From Pardosa pseudoannulata (taxonomy: Eukaryota; Arthropoda; Arachnida; Araneae; Lycosidae), in NCBI GenBank assembly GCA_032207245.1, contig CM063502.1, positions 135,300,073-135,364,072 of the forward strand: a stretch of 64,000 nucleotides of DNA. Reading direction: 5' to 3'. The notes under the pieces are model-generated. The model saw only the letters and a program-made list of their open reading frames with translations, made no database searches and had not been told where the DNA came from. Below are positions 36,121 to 49,633 of the stretch, one piece after another. Within the stretch, counting starts at the first letter, position 1. Each line of letters opens with the position of its first letter. The position numbers and the translations under genes are program-made.

Positions 36121-37926
36121 AGGTTATTATCTAAAATGTAACAGATGAAAGACAATTAATTTAGCTCAATATAATTACATTAATTTCAGTGCTATGTCTG
36201 GCCATATCTTCCTATAATTAGCAAAGATATAGCCATTACAATATATTAAATGAATAATAAAAAGTTTTGAACAGAAGTGTTCAAAAACAATAATCGTAAT
36301 TTTTAAACAATTTAATTTACATGTTCAAGATTTGAACTGTATCTTATATAAGTGCAAATATTTTTTGATGAGAAGACTCCTACCTTATTTTAAAAACTGC
36401 GGATCTATTTTTTATTCATGTAGCTGCATATTCTTGATTGTTTGAGAAATTTTAACGATTACATAAAGTTGCAACGAAATACATGTTTAACAGTTATGTT
36501 TTAACGAGAAATATTTTTCGAACCCATTGTTCAAACACACAATGCTATTCTCTTTTTCAGGAAGAAGTAAGAATATATCAACAGAAAAATGTTGAAAAAA
36601 CTCATACTAAATTAGACATTTAAATTTCAGTTTGTTTCAGTAAATTTTAACTGACTACTTTCCACTAAGTTCTAGTAAGTTTTTCTTCCAATTTAGTCAA
36701 CTTTTAACTTACATCCCTCAATCTAGATAATTTCTGTGTTTTCTTTTTTATATCAACAATCAGAAAAACTGGGAATATTTTCGTGTTGTTATGTTTCATA
36801 ATCACCTTTTAAGTTATTTAAGGAAGAAAAAAATCAAACTTGCAAATCGAGATAAATAGTTTAACACACAAGATAAACTGTTTCAGAGCGAAACAAATTG
36901 CTGGGATTCAAATCGCACATTTGTTTGGGGAACTGATGAGCATAATTTGAAATAATTTTTATTTCGTTTTACTGGTTGAACTTTTATATTTAGGTTTGAC
37001 CCTTTACAAGTTATGACAAACTATTTAAATTTCAAATAAAATGTTGATATTTTTAAATGAAGCAAAATATAAGCAGTATATTATATGAAAAATTTTATGT
37101 GGTTTCAAAATTTTAGAAAATATAAATGCAATATTTATCACCCATGATTGTATTGACTAATGTTATTTGTGACGTATACCCCATTGGTTGTTCGAATGAT
37201 ATCTGTAACTGAAACCTTAACGTGTTAAATGGGACGCAGATGTCCCGGTCCCGTACAAAAAATTAAAGTTTAACTCTAATAGATAGCTAGCATTTCATTT
37301 ATTTTCTATTTAAAAGCTGAGAAATGTTACTGATACACATCCAAAACTAAATCCACGTAAGCAGACTAAAAATTAGTAAAAATTAATAATAGCATTTAAA
37401 ATTATATAAAATAAAATATTATTTATACGTAAATGTGCATATGTATAAATTTAATATTATGTATATGCACAATCGCATGCAATGTGTTTAAACAAATGTA
37501 AAAAATAAATAAATAAAATTGAAATAAAACAGGAGAGAGAAAAATCAAAAATTGAATTTTAATTTAGAAATTAAATTTCAATTAACTATACTATTTTAAA
37601 ACATGATATTTGAAAATGTGTTTCTATATCAATATTAAAATGCAATGCATTACACTCCAGTAATTTGGAGGGGTAAGAATTTGAGTCTGACAAGTCCGTC
37701 CCATTATATAACATAAAACTTAATGCTAAATTATACTTAGTTATACTTATTTTAATACATCTATACATCTAATATATTTTTATTTGTCTTTTACTGCGTT
37801 TTACTGTTAACTTAAAATTTCGTACATACAGGAAAGTTCTGGAAAATCAATACGAAAGAGATATGACTGTTCGATATTGGTAGCTTGAACTTTCGTATAG
37901 ATACGAAATTCAATACGAAATTTATA
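36121..37926. other. A+T-rich sequence; possible weak TTAA element at about 37.22-37.49 kb
   Basis: Nothing coding was recognised. At 37,217-37,228 TTAACGTGTTAA is followed by a small GGGAC/GTCCC palindrome, and near 37,481 AATGTGTTTAA resembles an inverted end, but the match is poor. A near-palindrome TTTCGTATAGATACGAAA is at about 37,892-37,909. Confidence 0.3.
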
Positions 37927-38550
37927 AGACTGTCCAATAAGTAATAAGTATACATTAATAAAAAAACATCAAGTTACCTTGAACAGTTATTATTTATACT
38001 TTCTGCTATATATCGTAATAAAATATCTTTTGAAGTAATTTCCATAGAACTCAATGCATTTTCCCAACGTTCTGTCTACCTCTTACACACTTACGAAAAT
38101 CCTTTTTTTATAAGTTGTTCCAAACCCACCTCCACAGCTTTTAAACATGCTTTGCTGCTTTAGAAAGGGCTGTCTAGTAATGGTTTCTTGAAGTGAGAAA
38201 ACAACCAGAAATCGTACGGCGCTATATCAGGTGTATTGGGAGTGTATGGTATGATCTCTTTGTTGTTTTTCCAAAAAACGCGCCCTGCGTGATGAGCAAT
38301 ATTTGTCCATGCATTATCATGTTGCCAAGAATAAGAAGCCCTTCGTCACCAATGGACTTTTTTTTTTGTCTTGCCTATAATCTGCCGTTTCTTGTTGATA
38401 ATTGTCAAGATCACTTGTTTGTTAATCATTGTCTCTGTTACGAAAGTTAAAATCACATGAAAAGTGTCCATTGCTTATTTTTGCTAACGAATACGAGATT
38501 TTAATTGCATACCGCTGCTCGAAGTATGCCTGAGTGTAGATGGTAGGCGC
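37927..38550 (-). pseudogene. Mariner transposase relic, internally deleted
   Basis: Translating the minus strand around 38,325-38,195 gives the catalytic core of a mariner-family transposase. QHDNAW carries the second catalytic Asp, and 34 residues later PYDFWLF carries the third, matching the DD34D spacing that defines mariner. FKKPLLDSPF follows and ends in a stop. Farther upstream on the minus strand (about 38,545-38,500) is a piece resembling the transposase N-terminus (YFEQRYAIKI). The region carrying the rest of the DNA-binding domain and the first Asp is missing or scrambled. A candidate end, AGACTGTCCAATAAG, lies at 37,927 after TA. The matching repeat at the other side was not found. 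It is dead, with stops and frameshifts. Confidence 0.8.
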
Positions 38551-40359
38551 CGTGAAATAAGCATGCATTAAGTTATGCGACATTCAGATATATTAACCCA
38601 AATGCACCGTTTATTGCCTTTTTCCCCCCTTGATTGAAGCACTTAGAGAAATTTCTTTTATTCCACAGAAATTATTATTTCGAGGAGTGGTTTCTCACTA
38701 ATTAAATGCTCCTTCATTGCATAATGAAGGAAAGGACTAGAAGGAGTGTACAATTTTTTAAGGCGGCCAATAGAATAAATAACAAACAGAATATGATAAC
38801 TGAAGCTTTTTCTTTGAAGAAGTAGCTTTTACTGAAAATATTTAGTGAGAAAATCTATTTCCTTATCTATCTGTATTTTTGCGTCTTGAAACAATCGTTT
38901 CCATAAATTTGGGTTAGTTTTAAGTGAGTATTTATTTACATATTTTTTTATATAAAGGGATATCGATTTTCAATATATTAAGCCCTTTAAAACGAAATAC
39001 TTAATTAAAATATTTACAGAAATTTCAAACAAACAAAATTCAATGCTGTAATATGGGAATTGTAATGTATAATTTTTAAATTAAAATGTACTGTTTCTTT
39101 ATATATTTAGGGTAGTATTATTAGATATTATTTTCTTTTAAGAATTTTTCAACCCTAATCAGTTATATGGGCAATCATATAATCATAATAGTAAGCTTTT
39201 ATGCACTAAGTGAAGCTATGATTTTACTGGGAATCTGTATTAATAAGGGGCGACCCAATACTGTTTTGCACACAAGCGTCCTAATAGCCCAGAACGTCAT
39301 TGAACCTACGTGTATGTACACAAACACATATATGTAACGGAAAAGGAGAGCGACTATTTATGAATGTTTCTTTGCTTTTTTATAATAGTTATGCTGTTGG
39401 AAAACATAATTTACATATTAAGTAAAATTTAATGCTATTTAAAAATGGAAAGTTAATTGTGTTATAGGGTAAAAGAACTAGATCCCAGAAATAATCTGAT
39501 CACTATTCTAGACCTACTTTAAAGATCATATTTCATTCTTGGCGTGGAAGTAAGGCAATAAATTGTCATGACATCATAAAGTGCTCCCGTCGCCATATAT
39601 TACAAAATTGAAACTGCAAATTTTTACCCTTGAACTCTCCTGAACCCGGATCTTATTGTGAACGGACACCTCTATTTAATTATACTTTAAAATATTTCCG
39701 ATCTTTATAGTAATAAAATCACTTCTCGCCTTCCTCAAAACTAAATTTATCATTCTGCGCTCAGCGGGAACAATTTTAATAGAGCTTTTAATTCAAAATG
39801 CGATGAGACAGGTCTCGCTGTCTGTCCGACAGGTTTACACACTTGCTCCCAGCTGGGGTCCAGCAAAGAGACCAGATACAGATGTTCTTTCCACCCGAGA
39901 TAGTTCTTAAACGTAAAAACAGGAATAGTAATCTAGCTCCTGGTGCTTTATTGTAATGACATCGTTGTTCAGTTTGGAATGCCTTCATCTTACAATAACC
40001 TACAATAACCAATCCTCCTTAATGGAAAACATTTTCGTCAAACTCACGCACGTAGGGGTTAGGATAATTTGAGACTTAATATATCATAACATTGTAACAC
40101 TTTCTCTGGTAGAATACAGTTATAAATGACCTCTGTTGCCAGAAAATGCTTTTTTTCAAAAAGAGCTCCCTATGATTCTATAACTGCAAAATATCATATA
40201 AATGACAATATATTTTTAGGCTCTTCGGCATTAAGAAACTATTGTGATATTACGAAATCTTGCAACGTAAGTTTTACCATAATTTTTTTACAATTGCTTT
40301 TGTTTAAAAAGACATAGTTGAGATGCAAGGGGACTAAACTTTCGTCAAAGCTTGTTTCA
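38551..40359. other. A+T-rich sequence with a G+C-richer stretch at about 39,590-40,050
   Basis: The stretch has an antisense frame of 74 codons (39,788-40,012) without a recognised domain. No other feature is supported. Confidence 0.3.

Positions 40360-40449
<90 letters not shown>
40360..40449. repeat. (TG)n(TA)n(TG)n microsatellite
   Basis: A central TA run flanked on both sides by TG runs. Confidence 0.95.
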
Positions 40450-40450
<1 letters not shown>

Positions 40451-40881
40451 TGTTTAAAAATGGAGGTTAAGAATTAATCGAGTTATAATTAAAAATAGTT
40501 GGAACTCTTTCACGATAATGTAATAGGAGAAAGATACACCCTCGAGCGGTACTATACAGTTTAAAGAAGCTGATGCGGAAGTAGAAAAGAAGAATTTGCT
40601 AAGGTAAGCAACGCCAAAAGGCACTTCTGTGCGGGGTGTCGGGCTGGGAACATCCTCCCCGCTTGGCTTCCCAAAATGTGAACAAAGGATATCTAAATGG
40701 CGTAGTCATAGACAGAAGAAATACAATAAAGACTTTTTTATACATGAACCAATATATGTCTTCCATGCCTTGATCACTCGGAACGTGTCATGTATATCAT
40801 TGCACAAACGCACACACACACTCATACACACTTGTGTGTGTAGAAGATTTCCAGTTTGAAAGATAAAAATTCTGAAAGGTT
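40450..40881. other. Unique sequence with short CA repeats
   Basis: CA/TG tracts at 40,808-40,844; no gene was recognised. Confidence 0.3.
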
Positions 40882-40949
40882 ACGAACATCTATCCCTGCT
40901 GTGGGATTCGAACATGTGAACTCCGGCACCTAAAATCAGTGCCCAAGGC
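40882..40949 (-). mobile_element. tRNA-type SINE fragment (head region)
   Basis: On the minus strand it reads GGTGCCGGAGTTCACATGTT, then a B box with one change (TGTTCGAATCC) and CACAGCAGGGATAGATGTTC. It is the tRNA-like head and the start of the body only; the 3' half is missing. Confidence 0.65.
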
Positions 40950-41779
40950 CGGTTCTGGACTGTTAGCAGACAGCGTGGAAGATAGTTTTTGGTTTTCCCC
41001 TAGCAATAAAAATTTCCAGTAGATTCATAACTTAGCCCAACGCATAGAAGCCTGATATTAAGCTTATATGACTGCTCCATATAATTGAATAAGAATAAAA
41101 TAAGTTTAAAAAATGCATACATCATATATTTATTTAAAGTTTATTACAATGGATATCATAGCAAAAGAAGAAAGTAATGTATGTACCCATAGCTTGATTT
41201 TTATTTTCTTTCTTATTGTCAGTTTATCAATAATATCTGATAAATCTAAATTTTTGCATAATTTCTTTTCAACTGCTAATATTACGATCCAAAAAGTAAG
41301 TCACCCAGCGCAACTTAGTATCAAAATAATACATCAAATTTACATTTTACCCTTTATTACAAATCTATTTGCATTTTTTAGTTATCCTTTTTTAAATATT
41401 TTAAATACAAATTTTTTTGAAAATGATTTAATATATTGCAAATCAATCTCTTTAAATAAAATATATAAAAAATCTTAATTTAAAACTAACCCAAATTTAT
41501 AATAATTATTCCCAGGTGTGAAAAGACAGTTCAATATAATGTTTCTTACTAAAATATTTTAAGTAAACTCCTATTCATAAAATAGAAGTTTCAGTTAGAA
41601 AATTTTAGTGTTATTTATTCCATAGATCTCCGAGATATTTGGCCACTTGCGTGCATGTACGGTCTGCGCATCTACTAGCAATGGACCTGGCAACACCTTA
41701 CTTGTCTAACCGTTGTTAATCATGAGTAATCTGAAGAAATATGTTTCAAGCCATTACAAGAAGATGAATCTCTTACACA
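40950..41779. other. A+T-rich sequence, no gene accepted
   Basis: Contains the 121-codon frame at 41,113-41,478, which is A+T-driven (rich in F, I, N, K and S) with one hydrophobic stretch and no recognised domain. It was judged a chance frame. At 41,640-41,780 the sequence is less A+T-rich but unrecognised. Confidence 0.35.
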
Positions 41780-42150
41780 TCCCCTATATAATAACAGCCT
41801 AAGTTATCTGTCCGTCTGTCCTAGAATTTATGAAGCGGTTGGATCTGGAATGGATAGAGGCATCATATTATATTTTTGATGAGTTAAGGTTAGCAAAATT
41901 CAAAGCTAGCAAAGTTTAAAACGAATAACTTTTAGTCAACATGATTGTAAATGGAATAATATTTATTAAATATAAAAGGGGAAATGGTTCCCATACGGTC
42001 GTTCCAATAGTTGAGGATGGAGCATGTTTATTTCGATCGCTTTCACATCTTATGTTTGAAGCACAGTCTTTTAGAGGTGAACCGGAATGACTTGTAATCG
42101 GGATCTTCAATATCAAAGTTTTTTTTATTCAATCAATGTACATTGAACTA
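41780..42150 (+). pseudogene. Helitron 5' fragment with OTU-protease motif
   Basis: Starts with TC after A (41,780) and a leader CTATATAATAACAGCCTAAG followed by CTGTCCGTCTGTCC, in the style of Helitron 5' ends. A frame at about 41,980-42,081 reads VPIVEDGACLFRSLSHLMF and ends at a stop after RGEPE. DGACLF is the OTU cysteine protease active-site motif with the catalytic Cys, a domain found in some animal Helitron proteins. The catalytic His and Asn part and all Rep/helicase sequence are missing. Homologous pieces are at 227-1650 (inverted), 2,640-2,766 (inverted, 5' leader only) and 42,322-42,460. Confidence 0.65.
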
Positions 42151-42321
42151 TAAGGGGTCATTCAAATAGCCCCATCGCTGATCCCTGTTTGAGATTTAAT
42201 TGTACACCTCGCTATTTGACATCGCTTTCCGAGTATCGCTGTTGAACTTCGGTAAAGTTCGTAAGATTTTCCCTGAACCCACATCTTGGAACCAATTACA
42301 TTCAACGGTGGTCAAAAGACC

Positions 42322-42460
42322 TGGAATGGATAGAGGCATCCATATTAAATTGTTGATGAGTTAGGGTTAGAAAAATACAAAGCGAGTAAAGTTTCAAACG
42401 ACAGCATAATTGTAAAATGGAACAACATTTATTAAATGTAAAAGGGGAAATGGTTCCCCT
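42322..42460 (+). mobile_element. Second partial copy of the Helitron leader family
   Basis: From CTGGAATGGATAGAGGCATC through GATGAGTTAGGGTTAG to AAAGGGGAAATGGTTCCCC it matches 41,850-41,992. It lies about 170 bp downstream of that copy, in the same orientation, and stops before the OTU motif. Confidence 0.7.
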
Positions 42461-45400
42461 CTATTCTTTGTCTTTTATTTCAAGTTCTATTCAACTTGCT
42501 TTCATTTTTAACATTTGGATTTGAAACATTTATTTTTTCAATTCTATAGCAATAAGGTCTGATTTTCTAAATTTATTTCTTTTTCCGAAGAATATATAGG
42601 CCTACCGGGGACACCTCTTCCTTTAATAAATAAATAAATAAATTAAAAATTGAAAAATTGAAAAAAAAACCCATTTTGACGTAGTTAAGGAAATTTTGAA
42701 TTATCTTTCGAAATGAAGTCAAAGGGATTCTAAACTGCATCCACAATATTGGGAGACTTTTGAGGAGTATGAATATAAAGAAATTATTGAGCGTGTACCA
42801 GATAATTCTCAGCCAAAAAACAAACCTTTTTTTTTTACCTGCCTCATAGTGTACTTTACAATTCTGGAAAATTGAAAATTTTACGGATCCCGTCATATGA
42901 AGGTGGATATGCTAGTTATAGGTATATTTCACTTACAAGAAAATTTCATTTACCACTTTCTTATTTTCGATTGAAGAAAGTGGGGTGTCTTAAAAGGCAA
43001 AGAATCATTTTTAGGTTAAAAAAATTAAATTATTTACAAATAGACATTTCAAGAAGCTTTTTTTACTAATATTATCATTGAAGTATTTTTTTTATGTAAA
43101 GTTTATTTAGATAACGGATCTTGTATTTGATTGTACCCAACTTAAAAAGCAATTTAAAATACACTTATAATTACCTATCAATTATAAAACATCTCTAAAA
43201 TAACCATATGTATATTTTTAAAGCTTTTCAGAATATACTGAAGACTTTATTCCCCTTACCCTTAATTCTGAAATAAGATATCATGCTAAGGAGGACATAA
43301 ATAAAAATCGTAGCTAGGGTTTTTCTTTAAGAAGTTTACCTCCCCTCATTTTAACCTGCCTACAGAAGAATAACAACTTCTATAAACACTTTGGAGTGTA
43401 GATGTTATTTAACGTTGAAAAAGTTAGAGAAATGACGCATCTCTGGAACTTGAATACAAAGAACTTCATTATCCTATAGGTCACTAAACAAATTTTCCCT
43501 AAAATAAAACTTTGAATCAGTCTTAGAATTCTAAATTTCTTCTTAAGAAATGCTTTTGTTATGAATGAACTTAAAATTGCTTTGCTGGCTTTTCATTTGC
43601 ATATAGTTTTTCTTTATCATTTGGTTTAGATGTTCTACTCCCTTAATATTAATTTAAAATATTATAATTCGGTTTACACTGTTAAATTTTTTTTACTTAA
43701 ACTTTTCTATTATTTTACACAATAATTTTCATCGGAAATAGAAGTACCTATCGGTTAAGAATCAGCTTTAAGGGGGAATAGTCCATATATATACACTTTA
43801 ACTGCTTCGGTAAGATCCAGTGAAGGGAAGTTTAAGGGAAGTCTCACTAAGTCAGCTGAAATTGTATCCATTTGAGAATCAAAATCTTAATTACTAATCT
43901 AATCTTATTTTGACTCCAAGTGAAAATTGTAAATCAATGAGTACTAATTGAAAGTTATTATGCAAATTACTAACCGTAATATCACGAAGTCAACAACGAA
44001 TGAAACCTCACTAAGCGAGGTATTGGTGTATGGTAGGTGCAAAATATTTTTCAAAATGCATGTACTGTTTTGCAATAAATAAATAAACAGGGCACCCCTA
44101 AAAGACCTTACTTTGATTTACGTCAAAATTTTCATTTTAATTCCTTTGTCCCAAACATCCAAATAATTAAAATTAAAAGACTAAATAATAGGAATTTTGC
44201 TTATGACATAGCACACATTTAGCATGACAAAAATTTTATTTATAAATTTCCTGTTTTGTTTTGATAACTACATGCATAGTTTTGGAACCAAATGTTACGA
44301 AATTGGCAGAAACATTAAGGAAGGGAATCAAGAGCCCTATAATAAATTTTAAAATAAATATAATAAATGATCGCTGGGCTATGAGTTATAAAACAAAATA
44401 TTAACTGCGTATGCGAGAAAGGTGTAATTTTTGCTCTGCCATAATTTCATAGTTATCTATATTTTCAACTTGCAACGTAATTTTATTTGAATATTTTTAC
44501 TGATTCCAAAGATTTTGATTTAGTCTTTTAATAATCTTAAAAATTGTTCCGATGTTAGGGATATTATACATTTTTCTACTAGACAATCATTCCAATATTA
44601 GCAAAGTTTGTCTGTTTCTATTAATAAAAGGAATAAGGTAAAGTCAATATATGTTTAATTTATGCATTAAGGGATATGATCTTTGCCACTTTTTTAAAAT
44701 CTCTTATGAAAAAACTCATAAAGATGATAAAACGTGCTAAATAAACTGCAGATATAAATTTTTGTAGTATGTAATTGTACATATATAGTTGATTATAAAT
44801 TATGGCAACATTTCATCTTTGTCCATGCTTAGCTACGCATTATTTACTTTTTTCGCTCATATCTCAGCCAATATTTAAACTTATTCTCTTCCAAATTCTC
44901 TTATCTCTTTGTATGTGATTAAATTTCTGCTAGTTTCTAAAAATTCGGTTCAAAACTGTGCATGCAAAGCATAAAAGAAAATTTTAAAACAGCTATTTTA
45001 CCATGCTAAATACTATTGGAAAGTAATTAAAAAAAGTTTTTCTTTATTAATGTTCATTTTTTATAACTTCCATACTTGAGGCAAAACTTAGCATGCAAAA
45101 TTTCGAGATATCGAATTATTTTTTAGGAGTGTTTCGTATCATTTGCAAGGGATTGTCATTCAAATGTATCACTAAAAAATGTATCCCTGACTATCATGAA
45201 CCATATGAATAAAAGGAAAAGAAATGACTTTATTCTTTCTTATTTCTGTAAGTAACTTTTTTAAATTGTCGAAAGAAAATAATAGGAATAAAACCTGTTA
45301 AATATTAGAATTTCGATTTGACCGTAAAAAATATTTAAGAAGCATGAGTACTTCGCACAAAAAAATTCTTGTCTTGTTCATTTGTCTTTTGCTATAGTTC

Positions 45401-46189
45401 ATTCTTTTAACATGAGTATAAAATGTGTCTATAAGGATAATTAAATAGACAAAATGCAAAAATAATTAACAAAATATATGACGTTGTTCATATATTTACC
45501 AGAAAATTTCTTTTGTCTTGATAGTTTGTTTCTCTAGACAGTTTATACTTTTTACATTTTTGTAAAATTTATTCAGTATTAGGGTACAATGAGAGTTAAC
45601 AATGCAGGGGTTGGTGTGTCAGATTTGCATCTTGTTGGGGAAGGAAGTCTATGCTTTTAATCTTAATTGGATAGGAGTAACACCCGAAGGTAACGAATTC
45701 TGTTTCATGCACTAAAATAAATTCTTCTGAGATCTTTATTAATAATAATATTCTTTTAGTTCACAACATTCCGAATGAAAAATGCATCTGTACACATAAA
45801 AATATAAATGTTTTTCCAATGTATTTATATTGGTTGAATATAAATAAATGAAATATTTTCCTTATACTACGCAATAGAGAAAATACTCGTGGTATTTTTG
45901 AAATTTATTATTTCCTGAGAAAGCCATCTTACGCAAGTTGTGCACAAAATACCTGACAACTGAGCTAGCAATGAATCTTTCTGGAAAGATATGAAAAGGG
46001 TCCAGTAAAATATAAAAGGAAAGGATTTCCTTCTCTTGAAATGTTCAAGAAAGGACGGGCGTTTAAAAGCACCAAATTGGCTGTGGAAATTGGTAATCCA
46101 TCGCATTTAATAAAGCCATCTTGTCGTCCATAACTTTTTTATTGAGTCTATTTCTTTATGCTACAGAACCATAAAGACTCAAGTATAAA
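42461..46189. other. A+T-rich sequence, no gene recognised
   Basis: Frames of 79-107 codons (for example 42,573-42,896 minus) are A+T-driven and lack domains. No repeats with clear ends were seen. Confidence 0.4.
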
Positions 46190-46720
46190 CGTTGTCCATA
46201 AATTTGCCGGCAATTTTAGTGATTTTTTCCTTGAAAATCTGCCGTCGACACCGATCGCAAAAGCCAGCCAATGCAGGAAGAGTTCGATTCCCTCAATAAG
46301 TGCTACCAACAACAACTCGGGGAAGAACTAGCTCTGTCAGATCATACATCGTTCCAACAATAGATCCCTCTGTAACCTATTCAGCTCTGTGAGAGGCAGC
46401 CATTGTTAGAGATCGTGGTTTTAGGGGCCATAAGCTGGTGGGGTTTGTCAAAGGACCAAAAGTTGGAGTCTGACTTCGCGTCATTTCCCTCAATATCAAC
46501 AACGTTCTTGACACGGTCTATAACTAACGCTATTGACGCAACCATAATGGAACTTGATTAAGAGCTCAACTGCGTTTAATACAGAGAATTATGTGGATGG
46601 TTTCGGATGATTGCTTTTAATGCAACATTTGAGGGGTAACCCCTATAAAGACCGGCTGTCGCCAGAGACTACGGTCTTTATCAGTGGTGAACATAAAAAT
46701 GTAACAGAGAAGCTGATCTA
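46190..46720. other. G+C-richer island of unknown origin, no intact frame
   Basis: About 530 bp stand out by base composition. All frames are broken. One short plus-strand stretch at about 46,271-46,305 reads MQEEFDSLNK, reminiscent of the start of the Ty1/copia reverse transcriptase domain, but the match is only about ten residues and does not continue. It may be a decayed retroelement, an exon relic or regulatory DNA. Confidence 0.25.
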
Positions 46721-49633
46721 GACGTTCATTTTTCTGGGTTTCAAATTATAGCTCATTTACAACTATCTACAATCGCAACAGGGCATCTATAAAATACAAA
46801 TGCTGCTGAAAACAGTGTCTTTTCTTTCCAATTTTGAGAATGATTGCAGTTGTAAATTTTTAGTTTATCACCAAGATCAAGTATTGTTAAAATGAGAAGA
46901 TGCATAGAAACAATAGAGAGAATTTTATATTTAGTTTATTATCAGAGATTGTTAAAATAATAAGGTTCATGGAAACAGTAAAAAGAATTTTAACTCTTTA
47001 ACACTCACGATATTAGTGATCTAATGACTATACTTTTGTGACTGATAAAACCAGTTCAAATACTTTTACTATGAAAAAGACAATAGCAAAACTAAAATAG
47101 AAAATAAAAAAGCTCTACACTTCAATGCAAAATAGCTTACATAGTTCTTATTTCACTCCATATTCCTAGCTATTATATTGTTTTGAAATGTTCCGATTAT
47201 GTTACTCAAAAGTTTTACTGAAGTGAGTTTAGACGAGTCTATATAAATTAACCCTTTGTAGAGAGAGTTAATTTCTAAGGCAGTGGTTCAAGGTGACTCG
47301 AGCGCCAGTTATGTTAGTTATACAACTGATCTAAGGATGAGAAATAGTAAAAATAGAAGAAAGATCTCTTTACCCAGAAAGTGGCAGATAAACAGTGTTA
47401 ATGCTCTGAGAGGAATTTCAGTGTTGATTGCTTCTGCGTTACATCACTATGTGGCGTTAGTTAAAATTAATATATTTTTACATTATCCCATAATTTAGAT
47501 GACAAAATTTAGTAATGTAAATTTGTTGGTTAAATTTGAATTAGAAGTAAGATTTGAGCAATTTCAGAATTTCTTAGTACACATATTTCCTTATTGACTT
47601 TGTTATAGGTGGTTTTGTAAAATTAGATAGTTTATTTGTGGTAGTTTTTTCCAGTTACTATCCACCCTGGCAATTTGGATTTTACTCTTTCCTTGCAGAT
47701 CTATAATTTTTAGTGTATTGAATTGCTTCGGATGGAGAGAGGAACCAAATTTTATTAGATATTTCTTAACCCTTTCGGTCAATTTTTATATGAAAATAGA
47801 GAGAAATATCAATTTGTGAATTCTTATACTTAAAATTAGTGCTTTTGATTATGTAGTAAATTTTTTTTCAACATGATCCTGCTAAATAAAGTTTAAGGAA
47901 CCTCATAAAAGGCTAAATGGTTGTGGGGGGGGGGCAAAAGTAAGTGAAGTTAAAAAAATTAACAAAACAAATAAATTTTATACTTAAATTAGCATTTTCC
48001 ATAGTTATAAGTGGTATTTTAAAAATACATTGCTAGTTAAAAGAATAAAATTAAACAATGTTTTGTATTCACTTCTTCAACAAACCCAAAACATCAGCTT
48101 TTAAATTGTGAGCTGAAAGCTATTATTACTAAGGACTAAATCAAATTTAAAGCCTCAATCCTAGATGTATAATTGGTGTCGTTGAAGGTAAAAATTTGCA
48201 GAAAAATCGTAAATTATGCTTTTTTATTTCTATAATTAGAAATTTAAAATGATGTTCAGATAAATTGGGGGAAAAAAAGAAAAAAATGAAAAAAGAAATT
48301 GTGACTTAATAGAAACTTATTTCAAGTTGGAATCGGTGGATTCTATCTGTTTTTAAATGGTGTCAGTTTCATGATGTATTTAGAAATAAATTTATATATC
48401 CAGTTTGTACTATTTGTAAAGAAAAAATTTCAAGAAATGATGTTGCTTTAAATTCAAAGAAAGGATAAATTTATTAGTGTTGTAGTAGGAGAGGCCTTAG
48501 GGCTGGACGAACAAAGAGAGTCTCGAGTGGTATTTTGCCTTCAATTTGTAAAATACTTTATGCTAGGAAAAAAACTGCATATAAACATTTTACGAAATAT
48601 AATTCTTTATAGTTTAAACAGTCTGGAACATAATAATTTTATGCTATTTTGAAATAGATTTAGTTGAAATTCCAACCAATGCAAATAAACTTTGTAACAT
48701 ATTTATTTTTATTTTATTTTACTTTTTTTAGAAAGTCTGCTGTATGTAGCGATTTGTTGTAGAAACGATATTTAAATGGTCTGATGAACACTTTTTGTTT
48801 GCAAGATCTTTTCCAATTTTACACTTTTGTATCAATCAACAATTTATCTCCTTTAATAGTAATTTTTCATTAGTTGCTCTTCAGACTTCTACTTCTATGT
48901 ACTTATTAATAATAAATGATACGCATAAATGACATTCTGATAACTTCCATCATATTCTTTCATTAGTAATTTGGCTTTTTTTCTCTGGAAAGTCTGTCGA
49001 TCTCTGCAGTAAACATAAACAGACTTTTTGAAAAACAAACCTTAGAATAAGTAAAATGATTTTAATTTTAAGCATTTCGATTATTTTCTACATATTGATA
49101 AAAAAATATTTTTAAAAGCTATTTATCTTTCGTTTCATATTATATGTTTATTCTACTATTTTTGACGATTCTTTAATCTAATAATTATGAAATTTTGAAA
49201 TTCAGATTTTCTTTAAATATTTTATATTTTTATGCATATCTATAATGCATTTTACAATGATTTTTTTGCTTTGTTTTATGAATTGTTATGTTTAAAATAT
49301 ATTATCTTGTTTTGTGTTTTCACGTATTTGCACTCTGTGGTTAATTTAATATTTCGAAAATTCCTTTTGTTAGTGTTTGTTATTTTATACCAATTCAGTG
49401 TTTCTAATGATTTTCTTAGTTTCATTCAATGCTTTACATCAACATATTCAATAATCATTACTTTTTTTGAACCCCCCTTTTTTTCTATATTATACGCTTA
49501 CCTATCTTCTCTACCATCGCTTAGAAAAAAGGGGCGAAAAAAGAAATGCTCTGGATATGCACAATTTACTAAATAAAAGACAAAGAAAGACAAATTGTTT
49601 TTAAATTTATATATATATATATAAAGTTATATA
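46721..49633. other. A+T-rich sequence, no gene recognised
   Basis: TTAA-CCCTTT motifs at 47,248 and 47,766 have no convincing partner ends. The 114-codon frame at 49,232-49,576 comes from T-rich sequence and was not accepted as a gene. Confidence 0.4.

Noticed and set aside
41113..41478. 121-codon frame with one hydrophobic stretch
   Set aside because: Composition follows the local A+T bias, no domain is recognised, and there is no sign of exon boundaries.
42573..42896. 107-codon minus-strand frame
   Set aside because: A+T-driven composition and an A-run interior; no domain is recognised.
43735..43790. Further SINE copy
   Set aside because: Only GAATCAGCTTTAAGG resembles the SINE body. 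Flanking sequence does not match.
46990..47271. TTAA-flanked MITE
   Set aside because: TTAA motifs with CTCT/AGAG next to them exist, but the adjoining sequences are not inverted repeats of each other.
49232..49576. 114-codon hydrophobic frame
   Set aside because: T-rich DNA encodes F, L and I by default. There is no recognisable membrane-protein family signature.
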